DNA from: Deinandra increscens subsp. villosa
Lineage: Eukaryota > Streptophyta > Magnoliopsida > Asterales > Asteraceae
Assembly: GCA_039602395.1 (NCBI GenBank)
Contig: JBCNJP010000003.1
Location: 17,517,167 to 17,581,166 of the forward strand
Length of the DNA: 64,000 bases
Direction of reading: 5' to 3'
The translations under genes and the position numbers were made by a program. Below are positions 1-12,658 of the stretch, piece by piece (within the stretch, counting starts at the first letter, position 1; each line of letters starts with the position of its first letter). Below the pieces are notes generated by a model. That model saw only the letters and a list, made by a program, of their open reading frames with translations. It was not told the origin of the DNA and searched no databases.

Positions 1-1706
1 AGAATGACTGACACGCGTAAGGCAAAAGTGAAAGACATGATCCAAGGTGATGTGCTCGGTAGGCTCAGTTCCAAAAACAAAGGTATGGGTCACAACACTT
101 AAAGATAAAGTATGTCATTTGACGGGAAACACACACTTAGGTTAAGTGCTTGTTCTATTTGACTGCGAAATTGTTCCCGATACACACGCCGGACTCCAAA
201 GTGTTGAATCGAAAATCTCAAAAAGTCGGCGTCCCCTCTGTTTTGTGTGAGCAAAGATCTGGGGATGTCAAAGCCGTCAGTCAAGTCTTGCCTTTGCTTT
301 GCGTGAGCAATGACCTGGTGTAGAATGGTTGACGTGTTAATCAGATTTTTCTCTGTTTTGCGTGAGCAAAGACCTGGTTAGTCTGAATTAACGTGCTTGC
401 AGATCACTGTATATAATTTACACCCCAAAAGATGCCAATGTGCACAACAAAAGAGACCCTCTAGCGTCCAAAACCCTTTAGCCCTGACTTTGTGACTAGG
501 CTTATGTGTTTGATGAAAGGTTACCACCTGACTGATAAACGCCTCTGAGTTGAAATCATACAAGTTTTTGTATATTATTCCTATCTCTTTTATGATCTGT
601 TCTTTCTCTTCTCAACCAAGTCTCGAGAAAAGATTCAAAACTCTGGATATGGGAATGTGAAAATATGTGGTAGGGAATGATCAAGCTTGATAGACTGCAC
701 ATATTAATTACCTAGGATTTGTGTGTGACTGTCGGATGTTCATAATTAATGCACCTAAAAGATAAATAAGTGACAAACAGCCGGGAAAATGAGGAACATG
801 GGTTTAAGAAGGACCAATATACTGGCAATCGCCTGGACATGTTCGAGTAACAGATGCTGAAAAGGGTTCCTCAGTTCAGACAAAGACGGTTTGATCCCAA
901 AATAAAACCTTCTCGTTTAGTAATTTGGTATGTTTATTTTGTTTCTTTTGTGTTATCTTAAGTTTATGAATTGGCCAGGTTGATTTGAGAAGTTTAAATA
1001 AAATTTTTATGGGTTTTAGGCAAGAAAGTTTGACCCTCCCTCAGAACCTCAGGGGGAGATAATAAAAAGAGTCCTCGGGTTCAGGGAAAGTTGTTTGGTT
1101 AAGTAATGCTAACCCGATAACCAGTCATCATTGTCTGGTTAGTGTTTGTTCCATGTTGTGCTTCACAGGTTAACTGAAAAAACAACTCATGGAAAAAAAT
1201 CAAGGACTCAGTTGATCAAAGCAAGAATTCTGCTGCTGATCAAGTTGAAGAACCAGCCGGAAAAGGACTTACCTTATGCTTAGGGGAAGTTTGTTGGTTG
1301 TTCAAGAAAAGCTTCCAAAGACTCAAAAGACACTGTTCATGAGTTGAGGGGAAGCTAAATGCCGTCAGTTCAAAGATCTACAATCAAGAATGCCAAGATA
1401 GAGGTTTTCAAAATTTAACCTCTGAAGTTAATGGCAAGTCAAGACAGTTACTGATGATTCAGCAAGGACTCAACAGTTTTCAGGAAGGAGCAAGTATTTG
1501 AGAATCCTCCTCTCATTACATGTTCGCCATTTGAAGTCCAAGCTAATGCTGATTGAGAGAACATTCCCTAAAGTCATTTGTTATTGCCCAATGAAGATTG
1601 TTAAAGAAAGGAATCTTCACCAACCCATGCTCAAGCCAAGGTGAAGACTGCAAGTTCTGAAGATTGAAAGTAGAAGACATTTAATATCACAAACCAAGGG
1701 GAAGAT
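1..1706 (+). mobile_element. Internal 3' region of a Copia element (Sirevirus-like), no intact ORF
   Basis: This stretch lies directly upstream of a clear LTR and ends in a polypurine tract (AAGGGGAAGAT) at 1696-1706. Further purine tracts of the same kind occur at about 1047, 1282 and 1346. Repeated polypurine tracts before the 3' LTR are a known trait of Sirevirus-type Copia elements. No reading frame is long enough to call gag, pol or an envelope-like gene, so this is the untranslated 3' part of the element, or a decayed one. Three copies of a motif like TTTTGCGTGAGCAAAGACCTGG occur near 237, 288 and 350. The 5' LTR and the coding part lie outside the window. Confidence 0.6.
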
Positions 1707-2250
1707 TGTAAGGGAATAATTTGTGGCTTGTGTATTAAATCATCACTTGGTGGACTATTTTGAAGGCCTATGTGATAGAATAGGTGGAGGTTAGCTGGGT
1801 TATGGTTATATTGGGTCATTGGGCCAATTTATATGTGTTTAGGCTCAATTAAACAATGTTTAGAGGGAGTTTAGTGGGCCTATATGGTCAAAAACGGGAA
1901 TTAGTGGGTAATTAGGGTTACCAAAGATAGATTAGCTTGTTTTCCAAGCTAATCTCCCCCTATATAAGGATAGCTAATCTAGGGGTTTAGGTTGCTGATT
2001 TTGGGGTTGTTGCTCTATTGGTGTTTTGCGATTTTAGGTGTTTACGAAATTCTCTCAGAGAATTTCGATCAATGTGTAAGCAATCAAGTTTCATAGTAAA
2101 GTGTTTCTTCTCAATCGGTTTGTGTTCTTACTTATATTGTTATTGTTTTTTTCGTATTATTCTTGATTTATCTTGAATCACTCTAGTGTTTGGATTCCGC
2201 ACACTCACTAGAGATCGTGATATCGTGTTTGGGATATTTCGATCCTTACA
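1707..2250 (+). mobile_element. 3' LTR of a Copia element, 544 bp
   Basis: The LTR begins TGTAAGG directly after the polypurine tract and ends CCTTACA, a perfect 7-bp terminal inverted repeat. A TATA-like motif (CTATATAAGG) near 1960 and a T-rich 3' part fit a promoter-bearing LTR. The sequence after it (GTGTTTGACTTTTT) continues a second repeat whose uninterrupted copy is at 11586. This shows that the Copia element inserted into that repeat, with GTGTT as the likely 5-bp target duplication. The other duplication copy is outside the window, so this cannot be checked here. Confidence 0.85.
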
Positions 2251-3334
2251 GTGTTTGACTTTTTAAGCTTTGTAGGTCATGTATATTTGACTTGATTGTG
2301 CATCTATGTTTTCCTACAAGTTTAGGACTTGTGTTTAAGTGTTATGAACAAAATGAATGCATGATAACATATTTGGTTATTGATAAGCAATTCGTTCTAG
2401 CGACAGCCTCTGATTTGGTTAGATCGTATTTACCAAAATAGGTCAATTCTAACCAACCTGTAAAGTCAAGTGCTGAGTACCAGTGCAACCTAAGGTGAGT
2501 TTCACTACTTCATTTAGTTATATCCTGTTGAGGATGATAACACACAACTAGTTGCATTCGGTGAAGGATGGCAATGCAATGACAAAGGTATTTTGTTTGT
2601 TTAAGTAGTTATCCGACATATATCACATGATTCACTGAATTGCTTTATAATACAAAAAGTCCTTACTTCTGGGATCGTTAATAATGAATAGCGAGGTAAT
2701 GTTGAGTAGTACTACTGGGGATTGACACCCCCGCTCAGCGGTGCACATGATGCACCCTCCCGACTGGCGATCAGACTGAGAATAATATTAGCCTAGAACT
2801 ACGTGATCGGGAAAGACACGGGGAAGGCAAATCGCACAGGCTAAAACCTGTGACGCATAGTCAGCTTCGGTTGCGAACATATAGATGAACATAAGCATAG
2901 GCTAGCTACCTAACGATATGGATATTACTTGTAACTTACGAATTGGTCTTTCATTATTCGTATACATTCTTGGTCTACATGGTAAAGTGTAGACTGCTTT
3001 TGTGAACTCACCAGCTTTTGCTGACACTTGATTGTTGAATGCTTTTCAGGACGCTAGGAGGATCTTGGAGGCACGGGTGTAGGCAATACTCCTTTTTGAA
3101 TAATTCTTTTGGGAATTACACTACAAACACTTTCATTACATACTTTTGCAAAATAACAACTCTGTAGACTTTTAAATGCTTCCGCTGAATTACTCTGTAA
3201 ACTTTGTTTTGTGAAATGCAATATAAGATTGTTTTACCTTTCATTATGGTTTGATTATAACTAAAGACTTGGATCCTGGTCTGGATCACAGCCCACACGG
3301 TTATACTCCGTTAGTGGAAATTGGGGGTGTGACA
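2251..3334 (+). mobile_element. 3' part of a Gypsy-type LTR (copy 1)
   Basis: This is the same sequence as 11586-12658 with small differences. It ends GGGGGTGTGACA. The following bases (TTTTGGGTATCCACAGTGGG) look like a worn Met-tRNA primer-binding site of the TTTTGGTATCAGAG type seen after plant Gypsy LTRs. The 5' part was separated by the Copia insertion and lies outside the window. Assignment to a Tekay-like chromovirus is inference from LTR style and length only. Confidence 0.6.
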
Positions 3335-3372
3335 TTTTGGGTATCCACAGTGGGTTAGGATAGTCAAGATGG
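3335..3372. other. 38-bp spacer between two LTRs facing tail to tail (copy 1)
   Basis: Left of it the + LTR ends GTGTGACA. Right of it, read on the - strand, a second LTR also ends GGGGGTGTGACA. The spacer holds the primer-binding-like sequence. The second copy of the block has the same spacer at 12659-12696, so the junction is older than the duplication. Confidence 0.6.
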
Positions 3373-5850
3373 TGTCACACCCCCGCCAAAACCACCCACG
3401 TAATACCCGCGAGCGATGGTGCGATCCAGACCAGCATCTGAGTCATCAGACACATCGAACATCTATATGCTCGACTCCACAACATAATTAAGTTTTTAAA
3501 ACCGTTTATCAAAGTAAAATGTTATTAAAATAGTGGGGAAGAATTTACCAAGTTTTGAAATCTCTTTTGCGAAAGCGACAAGTTATCACGTCTAATAATT
3601 CATTTGCGGAAGTGATAACATAAAATAGTTTAACAAGTCTTTCGCCCATGGCGACAAAATAAGTTTAGGAATGACAATAACATATGTAGACCAATACCCA
3701 TGATCCTAACGTGCACTTCTTAGCGAACCTCCTAAGGACCTGAGAAGAAACATGTAAAGTGTCAACGCTAGGTTGGTGAATTCTCGGAGTTTGTGTAAGT
3801 AAATAAATATCAATTTATTTAAAACAATAAGATAACCAGTTACCCTCAATGAGGAATAACCCCCCAGGAATTACACATCCTGGAAAAGATAATCAACATT
3901 CTATATACTTGGGTTACCTAGACCATGTTATATATATCACCATAGGCCCCATGTCCCCATTCATGACAGCTAAGTTTTGTCTTCCTGCCATGCTATACCG
4001 AGCATGACCAAAGTTAGGACAATATAATACCCCTTCTCCACCCCTGAAGGCGGTGGGGCCAGAGCGACTAGCCAGGGCAGGGTTTGTCAAGCCCAACAGA
4101 TACTAATGGTAAATGAATTGTGGAAGGACTCCATTGACATGTTTTCTTCTATGGTTTACAGATAGTATATAAAATAAGTTTAGCATTTCTCAACAGAAAT
4201 CGTTTAGTATTTTCTCAACAGAAAATAGTTTATTATTTCTCAACAGAAGTAAGTTTAGCATTTTCTCAATAAAAAATAATTTCCCACATGTGTTCACCCC
4301 CAAAAGCATAACACATTAAAATGTGGGTCCGAGAACTCGCCTTAGGGTGCAATCAAGTTTCCGAATATTAAAGCTTGAACAGAGAAGGTTAATTCCTCCT
4401 AGACTCCACCTATGACACGTAATTATGTGAGTGTTGACTAAGTTTGACCAACCGTCCCGACAATGCGCGGACAACAGACAAGTGGACTCGAATACACATT
4501 GGTGACTGAATTTAGGTTTTCTATACTTAACCTAACACGTATCACACATACAACACATTGTACTATGCTAAACATAACATGTCACGATTACTTACGACAT
4601 TATCCCGCATATACGATGTACGATTGACATGGCGATCGTACAAAGTCTTGTACTTCCCACTGAGGTAGGAGACTTAGGACTTGTGCACTCGTATAACTCA
4701 TAAACAATTTGACCAATGACATGCAAAAACGTAGTCAAGTAATCCCATGATCATACACATGCATTTACTTAGTTAGTTATTTTCCAATAAATATATATTT
4801 ACCACATGTAGGCTAATTCCATGATTATACATCATCATCATCTCATGTAAGTCACATAGATCATCAATTAACATATTTCCAGCCATGTAAGAGATTCCTA
4901 ACCACAAACATGACTGCCATCTTGACCTAATAGGCCATTTTCACCATACTTTCATGTAAATAATTTTTATAAAATAATCCACATGCATTTAAACATTAAG
5001 TTTATAGCTTTATATACTATCATGCATCCATTAACCTAGATCAAGAAACCTCATAGTAGATTTAAGACAAATCAAGTGCCTTTATTCAAGATCTAGCATG
5101 CATGCCTACCGAAATCGAGTTTCCATCATAGATCTCACGTAAAGTTAGCAACTTTATTGCACCACACCCTAGATCTATTATTATCAAGTCATTAAGACAT
5201 AGATCTAGCACAAATCATCAAGCTTTGTTCACATGCAAGCATGTTTTCTTATGCAAAATCCTAGATCTAGCAATTAGTATCATCATATAATGCATAAAAG
5301 CCTCATTTTTTTATTCAAAGACGCAATCTTTATCATCATAAACACTAGATCTACACTTGATATCATCATAACATCATAAATCAGACCTAGATCCATCATA
5401 GAGCTTGGATCTTGACATATTTTAAACAAGCAAAACAAAGAAAAACACATACCTAATGATATAGGATGATCAAGGATGAAACCAGGGCTTGAATCTTGAA
5501 GAAAAGCATGGATCTTGATGATGATTGAGTAGGAGAATGTTTATGGTCGTAAATGGGGCTGATGAGACGTCTAGAGGTGATGAGGTGAAATGGCGGTGGC
5601 TAACGGTGCTTAAATAGTGGAAAATTAGGGTTTTCCTGAAATATGGCATCGAAGAGTATCGCTTGGAGCCTTGGGTTGACCGCAACCCGTCTGGCAGCCC
5701 CGTTGACCTTTGTTGACCGCAACTCGTTTTGTCCGTTTTTCACGTTTGTGGTCACGGTTTTCAACGTTTTCTCCTATTTTTAATTCACCATCATTTTTAT
5801 CACATCGAATCCAATAAAATCAAGTATCAACATGCCATATATTATTGGTT
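3373..5850 (-). mobile_element. Gypsy-type LTR in reverse orientation (copy 1)
   Basis: On the - strand this sequence has a TATA-like ACTATTTAAG (about 5610), a leader with a likely splice donor (ATTAG, then GTATGTG near 5450), and ends GGGGGTGTGACA at 3373. Plant Gypsy LTRs of this style often carry a 5' leader with an intron. The start of the LTR, to the right, is not clear and merges into the palindromic region. No coding sequence is visible. The counterpart in copy 2 is 12697-18330, interrupted by the solo LTR. Confidence 0.5.
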
Positions 5851-8182
5851 GCATTAGATACAAAAGGTTCATACATCATTGGTCAATGTTCTTAATGTTT
5901 AAACTAGACTAACTACCCGTCAGCTAGCTAACACGTTCTTCTCTTATCTAGACTTACTTATTCCCTATCTGGCTAGTCCCCTGGTATGTTGCTACCTGCA
6001 AATTAGTTAAACACAACACGAACTAAATATGTCAACAACAAACATTGTTGGTGAGTCGTGACCTTTGACTCAAAAATAAATAGTTTGGTATCTACAGTTT
6101 AAACAAGTCAAATCTCGTCCTTTGGTGTAAGACACTTCTGGTATGTATGCTAGCATATATATATATAATACAAACATCTATCATAACAAATTCATCTATG
6201 TATGAGGTGACGTTATTTAGCCCGATCAATTTTGAACATATATATTTCCCAAGCTAGCCCATCCTTAACGGATCTTAACTACTTGCAGACACACCCATCA
6301 TTGTGTCATACAACCAAAACATATAATCTAACACGCCATACACACATTTCATTAAAGCATTTAACAGCTCGGTTGTAGCCACAACAACATGCAAAAAGGG
6401 GAGGGTGACAGACTCGCCTTAGCAAGCAAGCTAGAAATCAAATAAAGCGGGAATCGTCTGGAAAAATATTTAAGACAGCCTCTAGGAGCATAATCAGGTA
6501 CCTAGACGCATAAGGAATCCTAATATCACATAAATGGACTGACACACCAAAGCTATTTTAACCCGAGCATCTATACCCGTTAATCTGATAGTTACCTGAC
6601 ATTTATCCCGTTGAAAACTGTTAAAATGTGTCACCTCAGAAACCGAGTTAAAATAATGCTCTTACATATTAAAGATTAATCAGGTTAAACGGTGACTAAA
6701 CGTGTCCGGAGTGGTAACTTGATAAAGCATCCATATTTTGTCCATTAGTCAGGTGCGGATCATCTACGTCATCCTTAACCCAGACAACGGTCCATCTGTG
6801 AGAAAGGTCGATTATGGTCAACTAGCAGAGATGTGGACCGTCTACTATCCTTCAGTTCATGGACGGTCCGTCTGTTCCATCCAGCAACAAAGCGATAAAA
6901 CGCCGCATGCAGACCGTCTGCCCATCTTAGGCATGCATGGACAGTTCTCTTGTGTCCAATTTCACAAAGCACCAAATACAAACAATGTGGACCGTCCCAT
7001 CCAGGCTAACCATCTGGACAGTCTTTAACAGTCATCTTACGAGAAGTGCTACATTTTATTTAACACAATTTAACTTGGTTTTAATTTGAGTTTTCATGTC
7101 CACATTCATAGTGGGATGTTTATAAGGCCGTGATATTCTGGCCCTCCGTGTGGAACCTGAGCATTAGAAACGGATAAAAACTGATAAAACCGGCAAACCG
7201 GGAGATGCGTATATAGGCGTAGTATGTCAATTAAGGTATTAGAATTATCTAGTAGCCTTGAAACACTTCACAAACATCACACGCAAGTCGGAGTCTTGAA
7301 ATATGATGATAAACTGAAAACTGCTATGTGTCGTGAAATATGTGCAAACTGATACGTGAATTTAATTGCATGACTGTAAATTAATATATGTACTCATTTT
7401 GAATAAAATTCACGTATCAGTTTGCACATATTTCATGACACATAGCAGTTTTCAGTTTATCACCATATTTCGAGACTCCGACTTGTGTGTGATGTTTGTG
7501 AAGTGTTTCAAGGCTACTAGATAATTCTAGTACCTTAATTGACATACTACGCCTATATACGCATCTCCCAGTTTGCCGATTTTATCAGTTTTTATTCGTT
7601 TCTAAGGCTCGGGTTCCACCCGGAGGGCCAGAATGTCACAGATGGTCTTATAAACATCCCACTATGAATGTGGACGTGAAAACTCAAATTAAAACCAAGT
7701 TAAATTGTGTTAGATAAAATGTAGCTATTCTCGTCAGATGACCGTTGAAGACTGTCCAGATGGTTAGCCTGGATGGGACGGTCCACATTGTTTGTATTTG
7801 GTGCTTTGTGAAATTAGACACAAGAGAACTGTCCATGCATACCTAAGATGGGCAGACGGTCTGCATGCGGCGTTTTGTCGCTATGTTGTCGGATGGAACA
7901 GACGGACCGTCCATGACACTGAAGGATAGTAGACGGTCCACATCTCTGCTAGTTGACTGTAATCGACCTTTCTCACAGATGGACCATTGTCTGGGTTAAG
8001 GATTACGTAGATGATCCGCACCCGACTAATGGACAAAATATGGATGCTTTATCAAGTTACCACTCCGGACACGTTTAGTCACTGTTTTACCTGATTAATC
8101 TTTAATATGTAAGAGCATTATTTTAACTCGATTTCTAAGGTGACTCATTTTAAGAGTTTTCAACGGGATAAATGTCAGGTAA
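5850..8182. repeat. Palindrome 1: long inverted repeat, right arm cut by the assembly gap
   Basis: Left arm 5850-7375 and right arm from about 7405 are reverse complements, joined by a short unpaired centre near 7376-7404. The right arm is readable only to the gap at 8183, so about 780 bp of pairing is visible directly. Copy 2 shows the arms are really longer than 1.5 kb. The arms contain LTR-start-like ends (TGTGACATTCTGGCCC in copy 2) and several GGACCGTC/GACGGTCC words. No protein is encoded; open frames seen here on both strands are chance. Confidence 0.85.
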
Positions 8183-8682
8183 NNNNNNNNNNNNNNNNNN
8201 NNNNNNNNNNNNNNNNNNNNNNNNNNNNNNNNNNNNNNNNNNNNNNNNNNNNNNNNNNNNNNNNNNNNNNNNNNNNNNNNNNNNNNNNNNNNNNNNNNNN
8301 NNNNNNNNNNNNNNNNNNNNNNNNNNNNNNNNNNNNNNNNNNNNNNNNNNNNNNNNNNNNNNNNNNNNNNNNNNNNNNNNNNNNNNNNNNNNNNNNNNNN
8401 NNNNNNNNNNNNNNNNNNNNNNNNNNNNNNNNNNNNNNNNNNNNNNNNNNNNNNNNNNNNNNNNNNNNNNNNNNNNNNNNNNNNNNNNNNNNNNNNNNNN
8501 NNNNNNNNNNNNNNNNNNNNNNNNNNNNNNNNNNNNNNNNNNNNNNNNNNNNNNNNNNNNNNNNNNNNNNNNNNNNNNNNNNNNNNNNNNNNNNNNNNNN
8601 NNNNNNNNNNNNNNNNNNNNNNNNNNNNNNNNNNNNNNNNNNNNNNNNNNNNNNNNNNNNNNNNNNNNNNNNNNNNNNNNNN
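8183..8682. other. Assembly gap, 500 N
   Basis: Exactly 500 N, a standard placeholder for a gap of unknown size. It sits in the right arm of palindrome 1, where an assembler would be expected to fail. Confidence 0.99.
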
Positions 8683-9719
8683 GACATTTTAAAATTTCGC
8701 CACACATTTTTTATATGGACCTTATATTTATTACAACACGAAATCTGGAATCTTAATCTCTTTAATTTGGCTTGTCGTATTTCTATATAAACTTTATATA
8801 AAAAAACTTAAAAAACTTACGAATTATTGTTAGACGAACAATTTGGGTAACCAAGTTGCGCAATTATTAACATAACTAGCACAGTTATACTATAAGCAAA
8901 AGTGAAGTCCTATAAATAGTGACTTTCTCTAACTGGGCCATGTGACGGTCTCGGGGATCGCCATATGTAACATCTCAGCCTGAATGGTCATTGGAATGAA
9001 GAGTCAAACTTTTGAAAGAAAGTCAAAATTGGCAAATTGGTAAAGATGCGAACCGTATGTCTGGGTAAGGACACTTTGACGGACCACATGTGTTAGGTTG
9101 GCTGGGTCAGATGCGCTAACTTCCGGGTTAGGTCCACGTATTTTTACACAAAAGATGCGGACCATTTGGAGGGCTCAGTGTCACCCAAACGGTCCACATG
9201 GGAACCAGGTTGTTAAAACCCATAATTTTGGTCTTTTGCTCCTTTGTTTCCAAAATCACAGAGATTCTCTCTAGTCTAAAGACACTTCCGACTAGTTGTT
9301 ATACCTAAGGTTCTTGAGGCTTGAGCAAGGCAACCCAAGCATTGCTTTGGTAAGTTCCTAAACCGAATTATTTAAGTTATGGAGGACTTGTGAGTTATGG
9401 ATGGCTCATTAATTGGTTTTGCCTTGTCTCAGCAATGATCAAGAAGGTCATTAGCACTCTGGTGATTATCCATTTGTAATCCAAGGCTAATGTAAGCAAT
9501 AGATCATCCATGCATATAAACTTTCCATTTTGGGTAAGTTTATGTGGTTTTGATGGACCCTAATCACATAGATCATACATGCAGCCTGATCAACTTGGAT
9601 TGTGGGAATTCTTACACACCATATGAGCTTAAGAAGGGAAATTAGCGGTGTACAAGGCTTGGAAGCTAAGGTAAGCATACTAAGCATAGCATTACTAATA
9701 CAAATTTAGGGTGGTTTTA
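8683..9719 (+). mobile_element. Fragment of an LTR-like sequence
   Basis: No gene is visible. TGTAACATCTCAGCC at about 8967 looks like the start of a Gypsy-type LTR, and a leader-like stretch follows near 9240-9360. It is cut at 9719 by the next LTR start. There is no matching end or target duplication, so the call is tentative. Confidence 0.4.
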
Positions 9720-12658
9720 TGTGACAACTGCCAAATTCCCAGTTAACACCGTTAACTATTTCCGTTAGTTATCCCCCACCATTTTGTGGAGTGGATATAC
9801 CTTGCCTTCCAATATGGAGGTCAAGGGTTCAAATCCCATCAGACACAAAAAATGAATGATGAATGAAAAATTATAGATGTGGGTCAGAGGTTTTACCACA
9901 GTGGGCCTTTGGGCGGTGGGTTTCCTCTAGGATGGATGTGCAACATAGAGGGTCTTGGTTACTCGCACGGCCTGTGATCGCAGCGTGTCGTGGGTACCAT
10001 CGTTTGCCATGATGAGACCCTCGAGTAACCGAGTGTTTGCCGATAAAAAAAACTATTTCCGTTAGTTCCTTTTGCAAACCCGTAACCCGTTATTAAAATA
10101 TTTATATAAATATATATTACTAATTAATTCAGTAATTTAATTCACGACTTTATGTGTTTCTTGAAAATTTGCACTTTGTAAGAAAACGGGTTTCGTACGC
10201 GATTTAAGTTTCATGTGCGTAAACGGTAACGAGACTTTTCCCGACTAAATATTTCATTTCAAATAAGTTATAAACACTTGGAAATATTACTAGTCTTCTA
10301 TTTACCAAGTTTTGGGTTAAACCCCACTTTTTACTTGCCTTGTGTGGTATGTGCATGAAAGGGGAACTTGAGGGACCAAATGTGCAATTCTCTTAAACCC
10401 AAAATCTGCCCTAAAGGCTCCCTCCCTCCCCATTTTCATGATCATTTCCTCTTCCTCTTCCTTTCTTACGGTCACACACTCCCAGACACACATTCTTGAG
10501 ATTTCTTGAAATCAAGCATCAAATAAGCAAGATTTTGGGTGTTTAAGCTCATTCAAGCATCAAGAAGAATAGGGAAAAGCTCCATCTCCATATCATCTTC
10601 TTCAATCCGTCGTTTTCTTCTCAACTTGTAAGTCCTAGAAATCTCTAACTTGAATTTGGTGGAATGCAAGTGTTAATCTTGTGTTTATGTGCAATTTGGT
10701 GTGTGTATGTGCTCATGAATTATGTTTTATGTTAAGATAAGTTGAATGATGATTTGGGGCTGATTATGAGTTGATATTAGGGCTGTGTTTTTAAAGAAAA
10801 ATATGCTATGATGTGTTCTTGTTGAGAACTAGTGTTGTTAAACATGAATTTTAAGTGTATGTGCCTATGTGTAAGCTTGATGTTTTGAATTTGATATGAT
10901 CATCAAATGTGTGTTATGAAGGCTGTAATCTTGAGGTGAGATATTGTTAATGGAATTACAAATCTCCACAAAAATTTTGAAGATCAAAATGTTAACCAAA
11001 ATCTTTCAAGCTCAATTTTTGTAAACACCCGTTTTTGGACAACTTCTGGCAGAAATTTGGGTCGTTTTGTACATGTCATAACTTGCTCAATTTTGATCGG
11101 ATTCGAGTGATTTTTTTCCGTAGTAAACTTGTATGTCTTAGCTTTAATTGGGCTACTCATACGCCTTCTAAGACCTCCGTTGGTCACCTAAAAACCTGCT
11201 GCAAGTTGGGTACGCAGGGCTGTTAAAATTCAGCTATGAATAGACTTTGCAATTTTGTTGGGCATGATTCGCGTGTATTTAATAAAGGGATTTTTGGATG
11301 AAAATGATTTTTTTATATTAAAACTAAGATATGAAAGTTTTGGTAAACAAACTCCAAGTCTTGATAAAGTTATGAATTAATTAAGTTCAATTTCACTACT
11401 TTGACTAACAACATCAAAGCTGAAATTTTGCCAACTTCCAATGCGCGTAACTTACTCAATACTTAACCTTTTGAGATAATTCTTTTTGAAAAAAGTTCAT
11501 AATATTATGGAGTTTATACCTGTAAAATTTAAGAGGCTAACTCCAAGCGTAGAGAAAATTATCCATTCCACCAAATGTGTGTTTTGTGTTTGACTTTTTA
11601 AGCTTTGTAGGTATGTATATTTGACTTCATTGTGCATCTATGTTTTCCTACAAGTTTAGGACTTATGTTTAAGTGTTATGAACAAAATGAATGCATGATA
11701 ACATATTTGGTTATTGATAAGCAATTGTCCTAGCGACAGCCTCTGATTTGGTTAGATCGTATTTACCATTATACGTCAATTCTAACCAACCTGTAAATTC
11801 AAGTGCTGAGTACCAGTGCAACCTAAGGTGAGTTTCACTACTTCATTTAGTTGTATCCTGTTGAGGATGATAACACACAACTAGTTTCATTCGGTAAAGG
11901 ATGGCAATGCAATGACAAAGGTATTTTGTCTGTTTAAGTAGTTATCCGACATATATCACATGATTCACTGAATTGCTTTATGATTACAAAAAGTCCTTAC
12001 TTCTCGGATCGTTAATAATGAATAGCGAGGTAATGTTGAGTAGTACTACTGAGGATTGACACCCCCGCTCAGCGGTGCACATCCCGACTGGCGATCGGAC
12101 TGAGAATAATATTAGCCTAGAACTACTGTGATCGGGAAAGACACGGGGAAGACAAATCGCACAGGCTAAAACCTATGACACATAGTCAGCTTCGGTTGTG
12201 AACATATAGGTGAACATAAGCATAGGCTAGCTACCTAACGATATGGATATTACTTGTAACTTATGAATTGGTCTTTCATTATTCGTATACATTCTTGGTC
12301 TAAATGGTAAAGTGTAGACTGCTTTTGTGAACTCACCAGCTTTTGTTGACACTTGATTGTTGAATGATTTTCAGGACGCTAGGAGGATCTTGGAGGCACG
12401 GGCGTAGGCAATACTCCTTTTTGAAAAATTCTTTTGGGAATTACACTACAAACACTTTCATTACATACTTTTACAAAATAACAACTCTGTAGACTTTTAA
12501 ATGCTTCCGCTGAATTACTCTGTAAACTCTATTTTGTGAAATGCAATATAAGATTGTTTTACCTTTCATTATGGTTTGATTGTAACTAAAGACTTGGATC
12601 CTGGTCTGGATCACAGCCTACACAGTTATACTCCGTTAGTGGAAATTGGGATGTGACA
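9720..12658 (+). mobile_element. Gypsy-type LTR, copy 2 (holds a SINE)
   Basis: It starts TGTGACAACTGCC and ends TTGGGATGTGACA, followed by a primer-binding-like sequence. A 5'-leader-like stretch (about 10480-10640) and an intron-like region follow the promoter part. The second half matches 2251-3334 closely. Removing the SINE and one copy of its target repeat gives an LTR of about 2.64 kb. No 5-bp target duplication could be confirmed: the left flank is TTTTA and the right is TTTTG. Confidence 0.6.
9771..10050 (+). mobile_element. SINE, 280 bp, with a perfect 17-bp target duplication
   Basis: The sequence is flanked by AACTATTTCCGTTAGTT at 9754-9770 and again at 10051-10067. It has a pol III B-box-like GGGTTCAAATCCC (about 9825-9837), a weak A-box-like GTGGAGTGGATA (about 9787) and a 3' end TTTGCCGATAAAAAAA. 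These are hallmarks of a tRNA-derived SINE moved by LINE machinery. The 3' end word recurs in other SINEs of this window. Confidence 0.9.

Noticed and set aside
8140..8790. Long open frames across the first N gap
   Set aside because: They consist almost wholly of N-derived X residues and are artefacts; the same holds for 44270-44958.
9825..9837. tRNA gene from the B-box match
   Set aside because: No cloverleaf can be drawn and the target duplication plus A-tail show a SINE; the same applies to the B boxes near 49867, 55010 and 59174.
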